DNA of 64,000 bases from Lasiodiplodia sp. COLG20. Lineage: Eukaryota > Ascomycota > Dothideomycetes > Botryosphaeriales > Botryosphaeriaceae. Within the stretch, counting starts at the first letter, position 1; each line of letters opens with the position of its first letter. The position numbers were made by a program, and so were the translations under genes. A model generated the notes under the pieces. That model did not search any database, had not been told where the DNA came from, and saw only the letters and a list, made by a program, of their open reading frames with translations. Shown one piece after another: positions 1-9,511 of the stretch. The DNA lies in assembly GCA_009801085.1 (NCBI GenBank), contig VNWV01000002.1:1860001-1924000 (forward strand), given 5' to 3'.

Positions 1-1848
1 GCACCCCTTCTTGCTGCTCGCATCTACGACAGCCGGGGCGGCGACCTCGTCGCAGTAGTTCTCGGGCGTGCAGCACTCGACGGCGCGCATAGTCGCCGTC
101 TCGAGCACCTCGCGCATGGTGATGCGGCGCTCGGGATAGGGGCAGAGCATGCGGATCATGAGGCGCTTGACGGACGGGTTGTCCAATCCCTGGAAGGCGG
201 GCGAGGTCTTGGGGGCCGTGTCTTTGGCGTCGGGGGCGGCGTCATCGCGGGAGAGGTCGCCGTCCGGGTGGCGGGTGAGCCAGTCGTTCCAGTTGCGGAG
301 GTATGCGGCGTACTTGACGTCATTGTCAGGGTCAGCAGCGCCCCATGGGACCTGGCTAGAGAGGTAGAAGAGGGCGATGGCGCAGGACCAGACGTCCATG
401 GGACGCGGGTCGTAGGGACCCTTCTTTGCGAGAACCTCGGGCGCGATGTACGGCCGGCTGCCACAGATGCCCGGCTTGCAGAGGCGTACCTCGCCCATGT
501 CGACGCCGCACTCGCCCTGCGCGGCGCGCATGCCTGGGTGTTCGCCCGAGAAGACCTCGGAGACGCCGAAGTCGGTGATCTTGAGGTGGCCTTCGCGGTC
601 GAGGAGCAGGTTCTCCAGCTTGATGTCGCGGTGGGCGATGCCGTGGTCGTGCAGGTAGCACACGCCGCGGCACAGCTGCTTGAAGAGACACAGGCGGTCG
701 GCGGCCTTGTAGTGGCCGCCGGCCTGAGCCGGCACGAACAGGCCCTTCTTGACGAGGTCGTACAGCTCGCCGTACGAGCAGAACTCCATGATGTGGTTCC
801 AGCGGCCGTTGTGGGTGCACAGCCGCACTGTCTCGACGATGTTGGGGTGGTGCAGGCTCTTGGCGATGCTGTACTCGGACTTGATCTTCTTGACGTAGTC
901 GTCCTCGGACTCGTCCTTGTCGCGGCCCCGGAATTCCTTGACGGCGTACAGCTCGTCGCTGGGCCCGCCCTTCCGCGACATAACACGCACCTCGGCCGTG
1001 GCACCGTCGCCGAGCTTGCGTCCGCGGCGGAAGGGGATTGCGCTCGTGCTCTTGAACTCGTTGTCCAGCTCGCAGTGGTCGACGAAGAACTCGTCGGGCA
1101 GGCAGGTACTGAGGCGGCGGGCCTTCATGCCAGTGCCCTCGGCGGCCCTCCCGGCGGGTTGCGACATTGGGAGCGTGGCGTCTTTTGACTTGGGGAGCGA
1201 TTCGACGCTCGCGGACCTTTTTCTGCGGCCGGCCCGGCTCGCCTTGGAGGCCGGGCCGAATTTGTCGGTCTTCGACATGAAGGAGTCGAAGGTGTTGCCT
1301 GGCCTCGGCCGAGGGAATCCGCTAGCGTCCGACGTCTGTCCTCCCTTGTTCTGTTCCTGGAAGGTAATGGTAGGTGAGCTAGGAGAGGGAGGGCTGTTGG
1401 AGTGGGAGGATTTAGGCGAGTTGCGGGCGGAGCGGGACCAGGAGCTGATGCGCCGGGTGCGGATGACAGGAGGTTTTTGAGGAGGCTCATTCTCGTCGGG
1501 GAAGGAGGCGCTCTCGGGGCTGACGTCGATGACGGAGTTCCGTTTCGAGTCAGCACGCTTGATGGTTTTGCGCACAATTGTGCTGATTTTCTTCAGGCCG
1601 CCGCGCTGGGCAGGGGTATCGCGGGGAATTGCGGCATGGGGTGGAGGCAGTGTTGCGACTGTCATATCGTCGGGTTTGATTGGGGTAGAGTCAAAGCCGG
1701 GTTGGGGAAAGGGGATGGATTGAGCGTCGCTGGTGGGAGTGATGGGCTCGAGGTGCTCGCTCCCGCTCTCGTTGTTGCTGCCATCCGTGTTATAGTCAGG
1801 GACTGCGGCAGCGGGCAAAACTTGAGTGTCGGCGGGCGAAGGAGACAT
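1..1848 (-). CDS. sat4: HAL4/SAT4-type serine/threonine protein kinase (3' end beyond window)
   Basis: An uninterrupted frame of 616 codons runs from the ATG at 1848 to base 1 with no stop, so the C terminus lies outside the window. The first ~270 residues are Ser/Pro-rich and look disordered. The kinase domain follows: glycine loop GDGATAEV near residue 280, lysine in AVKEF near 302, catalytic HRDIKLEN near 406, DFG near 424 and APE near 470. The loop sequence and the ending with PYPERR and EVLETA are typical of the fungal Hal4/Sat4/Npr1 subfamily, which in yeast stabilises potassium and nutrient transporters at the plasma membrane (family knowledge). The region is very GC-rich in third positions, which creates long antisense frames that I regard as shadows. 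The start was chosen as the first ATG of the open frame. Assignment to the HAL/NPR subfamily is firm; Hal4 rather than Hal5 is less so. Confidence 0.88.
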   Translation of the reverse strand, partial: MSPSPADTQVLPAAAVPDYNTDGSNNESGSEHLEPITPTSDAQSIPFPQPGFDSTPIKPDDMTVATLPPPHAAIPRDTPAQRGGLKKISTIVRKTIKRADSKRNSVIDVSPESASFPDENEPPQKPPVIRTRRISSWSRSARNSPKSSHSNSPPSPSSPTITFQEQNKGGQTSDASGFPRPRPGNTFDSFMSKTDKFGPASKASRAGRRKRSASVESLPKSKDATLPMSQPAGRAAEGTGMKARRLSTCLPDEFFVDHCELDNEFKSTSAIPFRRGRKLGDGATAEVRVMSRKGGPSDELYAVKEFRGRDKDESEDDYVKKIKSEYSIAKSLHHPNIVETVRLCTHNGRWNHIMEFCSYGELYDLVKKGLFVPAQAGGHYKAADRLCLFKQLCRGVCYLHDHGIAHRDIKLENLLLDREGHLKITDFGVSEVFSGEHPGMRAAQGECGVDMGEVRLCKPGICGSRPYIAPEVLAKKGPYDPRPMDVWSCAIALFYLSSQVPWGAADPDNDVKYAAYLRNWNDWLTRHPDGDLSRDDAAPDAKDTAPKTSPAFQGLDNPSVKRLMIRMLCPYPERRITMREVLETATMRAVECCTPENYCDEVAAPAVVDASSKKGC

Positions 1849-4027
1849 GGCGGGTCTTGGTCGCTTGGCGTTTTGAGACGGTTGCGGACGGGGAATTGTG
1901 CGGTGGTACAGCGCAAGGTTCCAGCAGAGCTAAATCGAGGATCCACGCGTCGTGCAGCAGGGCGAAGTGAAGTGTGCGTGGAAGCGTGGCAGTGACTTCG
2001 CCATGCGACAGGTACCGAATTGGGAGTGGAGAGGAGGGTGGTTATTTGTCGCGGCGGGCAACGGGGTTCGCGCGTCCTTTTGTCCCGGGCGTCGCAGGCT
2101 CGGACGAGCAGGCCGGATTGATTGCGGCGGCAGAGGCGGGCGCGGGATCCTTAGTCCGCGTTGAAGGGCTTGCCAAGCGCTTCCCCACGATCGCCACCAT
2201 CGGTGGACCCCGGCTGCGCACTGAGCAACGCAAGCTTCAACGACACCTCACCTCGTCCTCTCGTCGTCCCGCCCTGCGCATGATCGGTGCTGCGACTAGG
2301 GGCCGCTGCCCTGCCGAGCCTGTCGGCCCTCGCCTTCGCCCGGCGCGAAGCACAATAATCACGCAGAAAGCACCAATGGAGCCAAGGCGGCGGAGTCAGC
2401 CCTGTCATGAGGGTCTCCTGCACGCAGCCAATAGGCCCGTGTGGCCCGTAATCTAGGTGCGCGCCCCTCAAAATAGCATGCCGGCAGAATGACGCCAGCC
2501 AGCCTGATCCCTAACTGCCCCAGAGATCGGCGCCCGTTGCCGTGGAAAAGAAGGGGGTGAAAGCCTCACCGACTGCCTCAGGCCCACCCGTCTTGTGACC
2601 GCCCGCAGACGGCGGCCGAGGTCAACGGAACCAGCAGGAAAAGAGGCGTCCGATCTTCGGGACCGCCTTGGCTTTCGCAACGAAAAAGGCTTGTTCGCAA
2701 CCCGTGCTTGGCGCCGTGGGGGTAGGGTAAGCCGGGTGACGCAGGTGCTGGATCCCGGAAGTGTTGAGTTCGGCCACTGACGAAGACTGCTCAGCCATCT
2801 CCACTGCCATCACCGCTTCCCCAGGATCCGCGCGTCCGCACAGCGATCGCCCAGCCAGCTCATTCCCCGCCCTGTGCAATGGTGCGACGCGTTCCGTCCT
2901 GTCGCGCCGCGATGTGACGCCGTCCAAGCACCGCCTTCTGGAAGCCCGCCCGTCGCCGCCGCCAAGGCACCACAACTCAACGGCCAAGCAAATACTGGGC
3001 GGATCAGCAGCAACCCTCTGGCGGTACCGTTGCGCCTGCTGCCCGGTCTGGGCCGTGCATCCCTGCCGGCGACTCCTAATCTGCATTTACCCCACGGTTG
3101 TGCTTCACCCCGTTCATGCATGGAATGCTTGGCGAGCGCAAGAGGCTGCTTCTGTCCTCCGCCCCGGCTGCACGACGTTGACGACGATATTGCAAATGCC
3201 TTGCACCACTCTCGATACCACCCGATATCAACATGCGATCGATCGTGAGCCTGCCGTGTGTGCTGCTGCTGGCTCCGCTGCATTGATGGGGGTCACCCGG
3301 ACACACATGTCGTGTGGAGGGAGAGCAAGGCAAACAATACGCAGAGAGCCCCGGCTTCCATGCACGCAACTTTTCGGCTCGTCGCATCACCCGCATCTCC
3401 GAGCGGGGCCAAGGCTCACACGACAGCAGCAACCAGCAGCAATGACAGCCATCCACACCACACCACACCTGAACCCCACACGAGATCTGCCCCGCTCGTC
3501 TTCCCTTTCATTTCTTTTCCCGACCGTCGGCGGGAAAAGGGAGAGAAAGTGCTGACGCCCATGCGGCTGAATCGTAAGCATCGAAGCCGTTTCCCCGCGA
3601 TTCTACCTGTCACTACCGCCGCTACTACTGCTGTCCCGCTCGCTCGTACGAGTTCTCACGCTGCTCTCTCACGTTGGCTTTTAGCGGCGTCGAATCATTC
3701 TAAGCAAACCCGAGTGCAGTGGCTTTTTTGTTTTCGCAGCCCACTCCAGCCGTTTGCGAAAGGGCAAGTAACCCGAGAATCGCGGTTGCAACTGATCATT
3801 TCCCCGATCCTGGCGGTCGGAACCATGCACGCAGCAACTGCTACAGAGGGCTGTTGCAGCCGACGGCTAAAGCGAAATTATTTTTCGCTAATGCCAGGGG
3901 TAGTTGAAGCCATCATCCGGATGTAAATGTGGAATTAGTAAGTATACATTCACGTCCGGACCATAGCTTCAACAGCCCATATTTGTTCATTTTCCTTTTT
4001 CTCTTATACTTACGCTATGTTGTAGGG

Positions 4028-4675
4028 ACCCGACTGTCCAAATGGCATCCTCTCAATCCCCCAATTCCTCGCAACCCGATCTTATCCCATCCGGCCTGTT
4101 GTGAAAAATCGGTTTCACCACTGGGCTGGCCGCCTCAGTGATCTGCAAAAGAGTAGGGACGATTGCTGCAGTTGCCCCAGCAGGCAGCCCAGCTGGGGGA
4201 CCGGTCCAGCTGGCTGGCCGCCTGGCCCACAGCCAGCGGAGCGCTGGAGGCATGCCTGGATGTCTCGGATGCCTCAGGCATCAGGCAGGCGCATGAAACC
4301 TATCTCCCGAAGTCAAAAAGAAAAACGGAGCAGCGTTTCGAGGTTACAGCACGATTCAGTGTCGTTGTTACGACCCGATTCTTCCCATCTTCTAGCCTGT
4401 CTCTCCATCTTCCGGATCATCTCCCGGATTACAAAAAAAAAAAAAAAGGAGAGTACATTCGCTTACGAGAGGTTCGAAGGTGCCCCTCGTGAGAGGCTCG
4501 GAGGTGGCCGCTTGTGAAGGGTTCGGAGATGTCTCTTGTTGTTGCAACCCGATTCTATGCATCTCCCAGACTGTCTCCCGGGGCACCAAAGAAAATGGAG
4601 CCGCTCGAATGGGGCCCCTCGTTACAACATGATCATCTTCTGGCCCGTCTCCCGATCCTACCTGTCTCCGCAGCA
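4028..4675. repeat. Degenerate tandem-like repeats rich in CCCGAT/GTCTC words
   Basis: Related stretches recur at about 4028-4090, 4360-4420, 4530-4580 and 4615-4675. Each has a core of the type GTTacaACCCGATtct followed 20-40 bases later by CTGTCTC and a CCGGATC or CCCGGG-like word. Two copies are followed by a long A run. Copies differ by many substitutions, so this looks like old, decayed repeats, possibly a transposon relic. I recognise no family. Confidence 0.4.
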
Positions 4676-4686
4676 AAAAAAAAAAA

Positions 4687-4704
4687 GGGGGGGGGGGGGG
4701 GGGG
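4687..4704 (+). repeat. Run of 18 G preceded by 12 A, at the gap edge
   Basis: Twelve A residues (4675-4686) pass directly into eighteen G residues that end at the first N. Long G runs are rare in fungal DNA and hard to sequence, so this probably caused the gap or is itself an artefact. Confidence 0.85.
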
Positions 4705-4803
4705 NNNNNNNNNNNNNNNNNNNNNNNNNNNNNNNNNNNNNNNNNNNNNNNNNNNNNNNNNNNNNNNNNNNNNNNNNNNNNNNNNNNNNNNNNNNNNNNN
4801 NNN
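4705..4803. other. Assembly gap, 99 N
   Basis: Bases 4705-4803 are all N. The size is close to a conventional 100-base placeholder, so the true length may be unknown. Low-complexity A and G runs flank the left side and an A run (about 4830-4845) lies just to the right. Confidence 0.99.
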
Positions 4804-5039
4804 TGACATATCACGAGTGCTATCTTGCGAAAAAAAAAAAAAAAAAGATAAGAATATGCTGAATAACACTTCCGTTACTAAAGTTGTGCGGAAGTGCTGA
4901 ATAGTGTGCATGCCAAAAATGCCGATGAACTCGGCATCTTCTTTTCAGCAATGATAAATTCAAGTATCACGGCAGCTCAAGCAACAAGCATTCCAGTCTC
5001 TCATATTTCCTTCGAAACCTCGTTTGCGGTCTACCTAAT

Positions 5040-5949
5040 TCACGGCGAGCTGTAGACATAACCGTATTGTACCTTTGCATCCTTGCACAGATCTTTCAGG
5101 CGCTCTTCTTGTTCCTTCAACTCCGCTGACTGGAGCCTCTCCTTGAACTTTCGATTCACATTCTGGCTTTCGGAGGGGACACTCGTCCCTTTCCTGACGG
5201 CTAGTCTTGCCTCGATTCGTGCCCACCACCTTTGCAGGTTTGGAAAATCTTCCAGGCGGACTCCTGCCATGTATGAGAAATTGACCCAGCCGAAGCTGGC
5301 GATGTCAGCCACACTGTATTTTCCAGACCCTGGGCCAACGAGATAATCACGATCACTAAGGTGTGAGTCAAGAATTCCGTAAAGCCGCTCTGTTTCGCCA
5401 ACGTAGCGTTGTGTGGGATATGGAATGCGCTCTTTCGCAAACCGATAGAAGTGGTTGGCCTGACCTTGCATAGGGCCAAGACCACCATGCTAAAAGATTT
5501 TTAGAAAGATCCTAAGCCAAATAATTGGTATATCCCTCATACCTACCACGAAATCCATTGCTCCGCGCGTGAAATATCCTTTGGGTCTGTGAAACAGAAG
5601 TGATTCTCTGGATCGAAATGGCGCGTAAGATATGACAAAATTGCTAAGAGAAATAAAATTTACCCGAAGTTCTCGTAGGGACTATCTAGATACTCACCGG
5701 CCCCTTCTTGTACACTGAACCCATCATTATCATGATCAACAATGACAGGGATGCGTCCATTCGGCCCAAGTTTTGTGAACCATGGCTCCTTTTGGATGTT
5801 CTTGTTGATGTCGATGGCCTGAAAGGTATACTCCAGGCCATACTTTTCCTTGAGCTCCTCAAGCAATATGCTGCTTTATGACCATTTGGCGTTCCCCATG
5901 TTAGGAGTTCAATACCCGTACTGGCAATGAGACCCGTTGGATGGGACAT
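5040..5949 (-). pseudogene. Broken Ure2/GST-type glutathione S-transferase
   Basis: Three exons of a GST can be followed: 5949-5698 (thioredoxin-fold N domain, TWGTPNGHK start and [13 protein letters not shown]), 5643-5543 (AILSYL and AEQWISW) and 5489-5040 (helical C domain, GPMQGQANHFYRF and VADIASFGW). Two lesions are visible. After NGHKA, around 5870-5875, one base is missing and the frame shifts before the [10 protein letters not shown] segment. With the best second donor (GTATGA at 5542), the last codon of exon 2 is TAG, where GST relatives commonly have glutamine before HGGLGPM. Exon lengths 252, 101 and 450 become phase-consistent only if the missing base is counted, so the deletion is real relative to the ancestor. 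Intron 1 (5644-5697) is normal. The gene is head to head with an intact GST at 6306. A sequencing error could explain one lesion but hardly both. Confidence 0.75.
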
Positions 5950-6305
5950 GATGGTGAAAGTGTTCCGAGATCAAAGAATTCAAGTTGGAAAATAGCTGTG
6001 CAACAACAAGACGACGGTGTCCGCAGTCACGTAGTATTTATAGAGCGTATACGCGCATCAAAGAATGATACCACTGATGCTCCTGCTCGCTTTGAAGCCG
6101 GGTGGCTTGCCAAGCGACTAGTCAATACGATACACCGCCGATTTCAAAGCAAGAGGATCAATCTATCGTAGGGCGCACGCCCTCTCGGCTGGTCTTATCT
6201 TGTCAAGTTTTCTTGGCAAATCGCGGTGTTCAAATACCTTTAAAGGGAGACGCCTCCTCACTTGAACGCAACAAATATCTCTCACGATCAACGAAATAAG
6301 TGAAC
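5950..6305. promoter_or_regulatory. Shared upstream region of the divergent GST pair
   Basis: This 356-base stretch separates the start codon of the minus-strand GST relic from that of the plus-strand GST. Any promoters of both must lie here or in the first exons. I see no motif that I can name with confidence. Confidence 0.45.
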
Positions 6306-7140
6306 ATGAGTCCCGTAACCCTATATGATCTCCCCAGCAAAGGCCGCAATGCCTGCTGGTCACTCAATCCGTGGAAGAGTTGTCATCCCCTGCTCCCGCC
6401 ACCATGGCCGTTCATGCACGTGAGCTAATGCGGACTAGCTCGGCTGGCTCTCAACTACAAGGGCATCGACTACAAGACCGAATGGCTGGAGTATCCCGAC
6501 GTTGCACCTACGCTCAAAGCCGCTGGCTTTGAGCCGAACGATTCGGAACAGTCTTTCCCGTTCACGATACCGGCAGTCCGGTTCCCCGACGGCGCGCATG
6601 CCATGGAGAGCGCAACCATAGTTCAAGAGCTGGAAAAGCGGTACCCTGAGCCATTATTACATCTTGACTCCAAATACTTTCCTCTGATCCGGAGCTTGAT
6701 TTCGGCGACAAGCTCGGCCTTTACACCTGTAATATTAGCGCCCATTCCTCGCTTGATTCTGAGCGAAAAGGGGGCCGAGTACTTCAACAGTACCCGCTCT
6801 AAAATGTTTGGAATGACGTTGGATCAATTGGAGGCAGAGAGAGGCGGTGAGCAGGCTTGGGCCGATGGTTTGGAAAATTTGGCGAAGGTTGCAGCTCTCC
6901 TCAAGGAAGAAGAAGGCCCATTTTTTATGGGGCAAACAGGTACGACTATTATATGGTGATTGTAGAATTTGAGCTGACTCTCTCCTTTTAGTTTCATACG
7001 CGGATTTTATCGTCGTTGCGTTCTTGCAGTTCGCGAAAAGATTGGAGGGAGGCATCTTTGATCGTATTGTTCAGTTTGACAGTGTTTTCGGTGTTCTCTA
7101 CAATGCATGTGAGAAGTGGCTGGAACGAGACAACTACTAG
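6306..7140 (+). CDS. Glutathione S-transferase-like protein (UstS/GstA type)
   Basis: Three exons, 6306-6378, 6439-6939 and 6992-7140, join in frame to 240 residues with GT-AG introns of 60 and 52 bases. A branch-like CTAAT precedes the first acceptor. The N domain starts MSPVTLYDLPSKGRNACWS and continues PWKTRLALNYKGIDYKTEW, then IPAVRFPDG and ESATIVQELEKRYP (the cis-Pro and Glu/Ser glutathione-binding region). The C domain has VSYADFIVVAFLQ, the usual second-domain motif. This resembles the GST-like proteins found in fungal specialised-metabolite clusters such as ustS, where they conjugate or release thiol adducts. Substrate is unknown. It is followed in the same direction by the aminotransferase, with 445 bases between. 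Confidence 0.85.
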
Positions 7141-7585
7141 ATCAATCGATGGAAATGTTCTTATTGCTGATATTATGGTTTTGGATTGACGACGGGAACA
7201 CCTCTATGAATGGCTTCAATATATCATGTATAAGCAAGCTGTTGGACTAGATATCACCAATACCTTGTCGGTAAGAGCATTTCTGAACTCTTTTCTACAA
7301 AATCGCATAGCTCGCCAGATGACTTGCTTCCAATTATAAAGAAAATTGTTAGTCATTCGTAGGATACCAAGGCTTTAAGTGGGTCGACTTGCAAAGGTTG
7401 TCATTGTAAGGGCGTATCTTACCAATCACTCTTAGAGCTATATTCTTTAATTTATAAGACTGTTCGACAGGTGTCGTTTCCTTTCACATTTCTCATCTTG
7501 TGTATTCGATAGATCTTCCGGCTATCCAGAGGTTCATTGTCGCATTTTCGTTCTCCTGAAAAAGTACTTGGCCTGATTCGTCAAA
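7141..7585. other. Intergenic, GST 3' region and aminotransferase upstream region
   Basis: AT-rich sequence between two genes of the same direction. It must hold the GST 3' UTR and the aminotransferase promoter. No coding signal seen. Confidence 0.6.
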
Positions 7586-8881
7586 ATGGGTAGTAAATCA
7601 CCCACACTGTAAGTTAGACGTGGTCTACAAGGCATCCAATAGAGTTTCATATTTACTAGAGGTAGTGCGCGAGGCATCGATGTCTCTAAGCTGTCCATCA
7701 CGAAAACCAGCACTCCGAAAGAGCTTTTGCCAAAGGACCAATTACGCTTTGGTCGATGCTTCACCGGTAGGGACATCTCATACATATTCCTTGGCTTTCG
7801 CTAACTTTTACCTCAATTGCTGTATAGACCACATGCTTGCCATCGAATGGACGTTACAAGAAGGCTGGGGCGATCCCAAAATTGTCCCGTATCAGGAACT
7901 GCGCCTCGACCCCGCCGTATGTGCTCTACAGTATGCCTCTTCATGCTTTGAAGGCATGAAAGCGTACAAGGACAGGGACGGGGGACTACGTTTGTTCCGC
8001 CCAGAGAAGAACATGGCCCGGCTCAACAGCTCATCCGCCCGACTCGCATTGCCCACGTTCGACGGCGACGCCGTCATTGCTCTTATTTCAGAGCTTTGCA
8101 ACCTTGAGAGCCGGTTTGTCCCGAGCGAACGCGGGTACAGCTTGTATCTACGCCCGACCATCATCGGTACGGAATCGGCCTTGGGTGTCTGTCCTCCCAG
8201 TTCGGCGCTTCTGTATGTCATCGCCACTCCATCCGGGCCATTCTGGCCGACGGGATTCAAAGCCATCCAGCTGGAAGCAACGGACTCCGTGCGCGCTTGG
8301 CCTGGAGGCGTTGGTGACAAGAAGGTAGGAGCCAACTATGCTCCCTGCGTCATGCCGCAGCGAGAAGCGGCCTTGAACGGAAGCCAGCAGAACCTGTGGC
8401 TCTTTGGAGAAGAGGAGTTTGTCACTGAGGTGGGAAGTATGAATCTCTTCGTGGCGATGAGGGACAAGGACAGCGGGCGGAAGCAGCTGATCACGGTGCC
8501 GCTTGATGGCACCATCCTCGAGGGAGTGACCCGGGACTCCGTATTGACTCTGGCCAGGGAGCGGCTGAAAGACTGGGATGTCATCGAGCGGAAACTCACT
8601 ATGGGTGAGCTTGCTGAGGCCGCAGACGAAGGCAGACTCCTTGAAGTCTTTGGAAGCGGGACGGCCGTGATCATCAGTCCCGTGCGTGGCATTTTCTGGA
8701 AGCGCACCCAGCGTCTTATTCCTTGTGGATTACCGGAAGACGAGGAGTCGGGCCCGGTCGCCAAAGCAATGTTCGATTGGATCTTGAGCATCCAGCATTG
8801 CGATGAGGAACACCCCTGGAGGTAAGTAATTTGACGGCTTCATGAGAGTTTCTGCTGACAGCAAGTAGCTTGAAAATATAA
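7586..8881 (+). CDS. Branched-chain amino acid aminotransferase (PLP fold type IV)
   Basis: Four exons: 7586-7608, 7660-7766 (acceptor at 7666 is an equally in-frame alternative), 7828-8821 and 8869-8881, giving 378 residues. The enzyme moves the amino group between Leu/Ile/Val and 2-oxoglutarate using PLP. Visible motifs are CFEGMKAYK, the PLP lysine in GDKKVGANYAP, EVGSMN, LEGVTRDS and FGSGTAVIISPV, in the normal order for eukaryotic BCATs. There is no clear mitochondrial presequence: the N terminus begins MGSKSPTL and is short, so a cytosolic form is likely. Both end exons are tiny (23 and 13 bases); the last encodes the C-terminal residues after HPWS and lies after an intron of 47 bases. 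Downstream in the same direction is a ketopantoate reductase-like gene, which fits use of 2-oxoisovalerate. Confidence 0.9.
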
Positions 8882-9511
8882 TAACCGCTTGATGATTGCG
8901 TTGTAAAAAAAAAAAAAAAAGAACGTAAAATCGAGAGGTGTGGAATATATTTAGATGGTTTGTACGTGGTTGTTATACCTCGTAGGTGGAGGTCAAACTG
9001 GAATTGAATTATTGGTACCTTTTCTCCTATACGTATTGAACTATATTAAATTCTCCCTGCAATTGATAATTTCTACTAAATTGTCGACAAATGAGAAGTT
9101 CAAGGGTACCTTTTGGCTTGGTTCTGACTTGTGCATTAGCGTCCTTGGATAGAAAGGTGCGATTTCCAAGCGGCTCCAGAAGGCAACGTCTTTATGGCCT
9201 CATCGATGAAAGACCGACTCATCATCACGCCAACAGCCTGCAATGGCACGTTGCGGAATTTTGCACTTTTTTTGCAGGACCGAAGCCTTTAATAATTGTT
9301 AGGTGAGTCATAGGAATGCTACCGCTCCACTTCGGGGCAAAGTTCAGCCAGACTAGGTCATGTCATCCGCAGGGCGCATCGAACCACAGTTTTTTCTAGA
9401 TGACGTATATCAGACCCAGACAGCCCAATTTCTCTACAGCCTCGTCTATCTTTTCAACGATACATTGTCCTTGTTTGTCTACCTACCAGGCACTCAAAAT
9501 TTACTTTCATA
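8882..9511. other. Intergenic between aminotransferase and reductase genes
   Basis: 630 AT-rich bases with a run of 16 A near 8906. No coding exon recognised. It presumably contains the aminotransferase terminator and the promoter of the next gene. Confidence 0.6.

Larger units (their letters stand above)
1849..5039. other. Gene-poor region, 3.2 kb, with degenerate repeats and assembly gap
   Basis: No reading frame here shows recognisable protein features or plausible splicing. The part next to 1848 is the upstream region of the kinase gene. From about 3900 rightward composition becomes more AT-rich and low-complexity, with A runs at about 4434-4447 and 4675-4686, and the unsequenced gap at 4705-4803. 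Frames that run through the N block are artefacts. Confidence 0.6.

Noticed and set aside
268..1188. 306-codon plus-strand frame rich in Val, Ala and Leu
   Set aside because: It is antisense to the kinase gene and comes from the GC-rich third positions; no independent features.
4392..4911. Reading frames crossing the N block (with runs of Pro, Gly or Lys next to X)
   Set aside because: They consist of the homopolymers and unknown bases.
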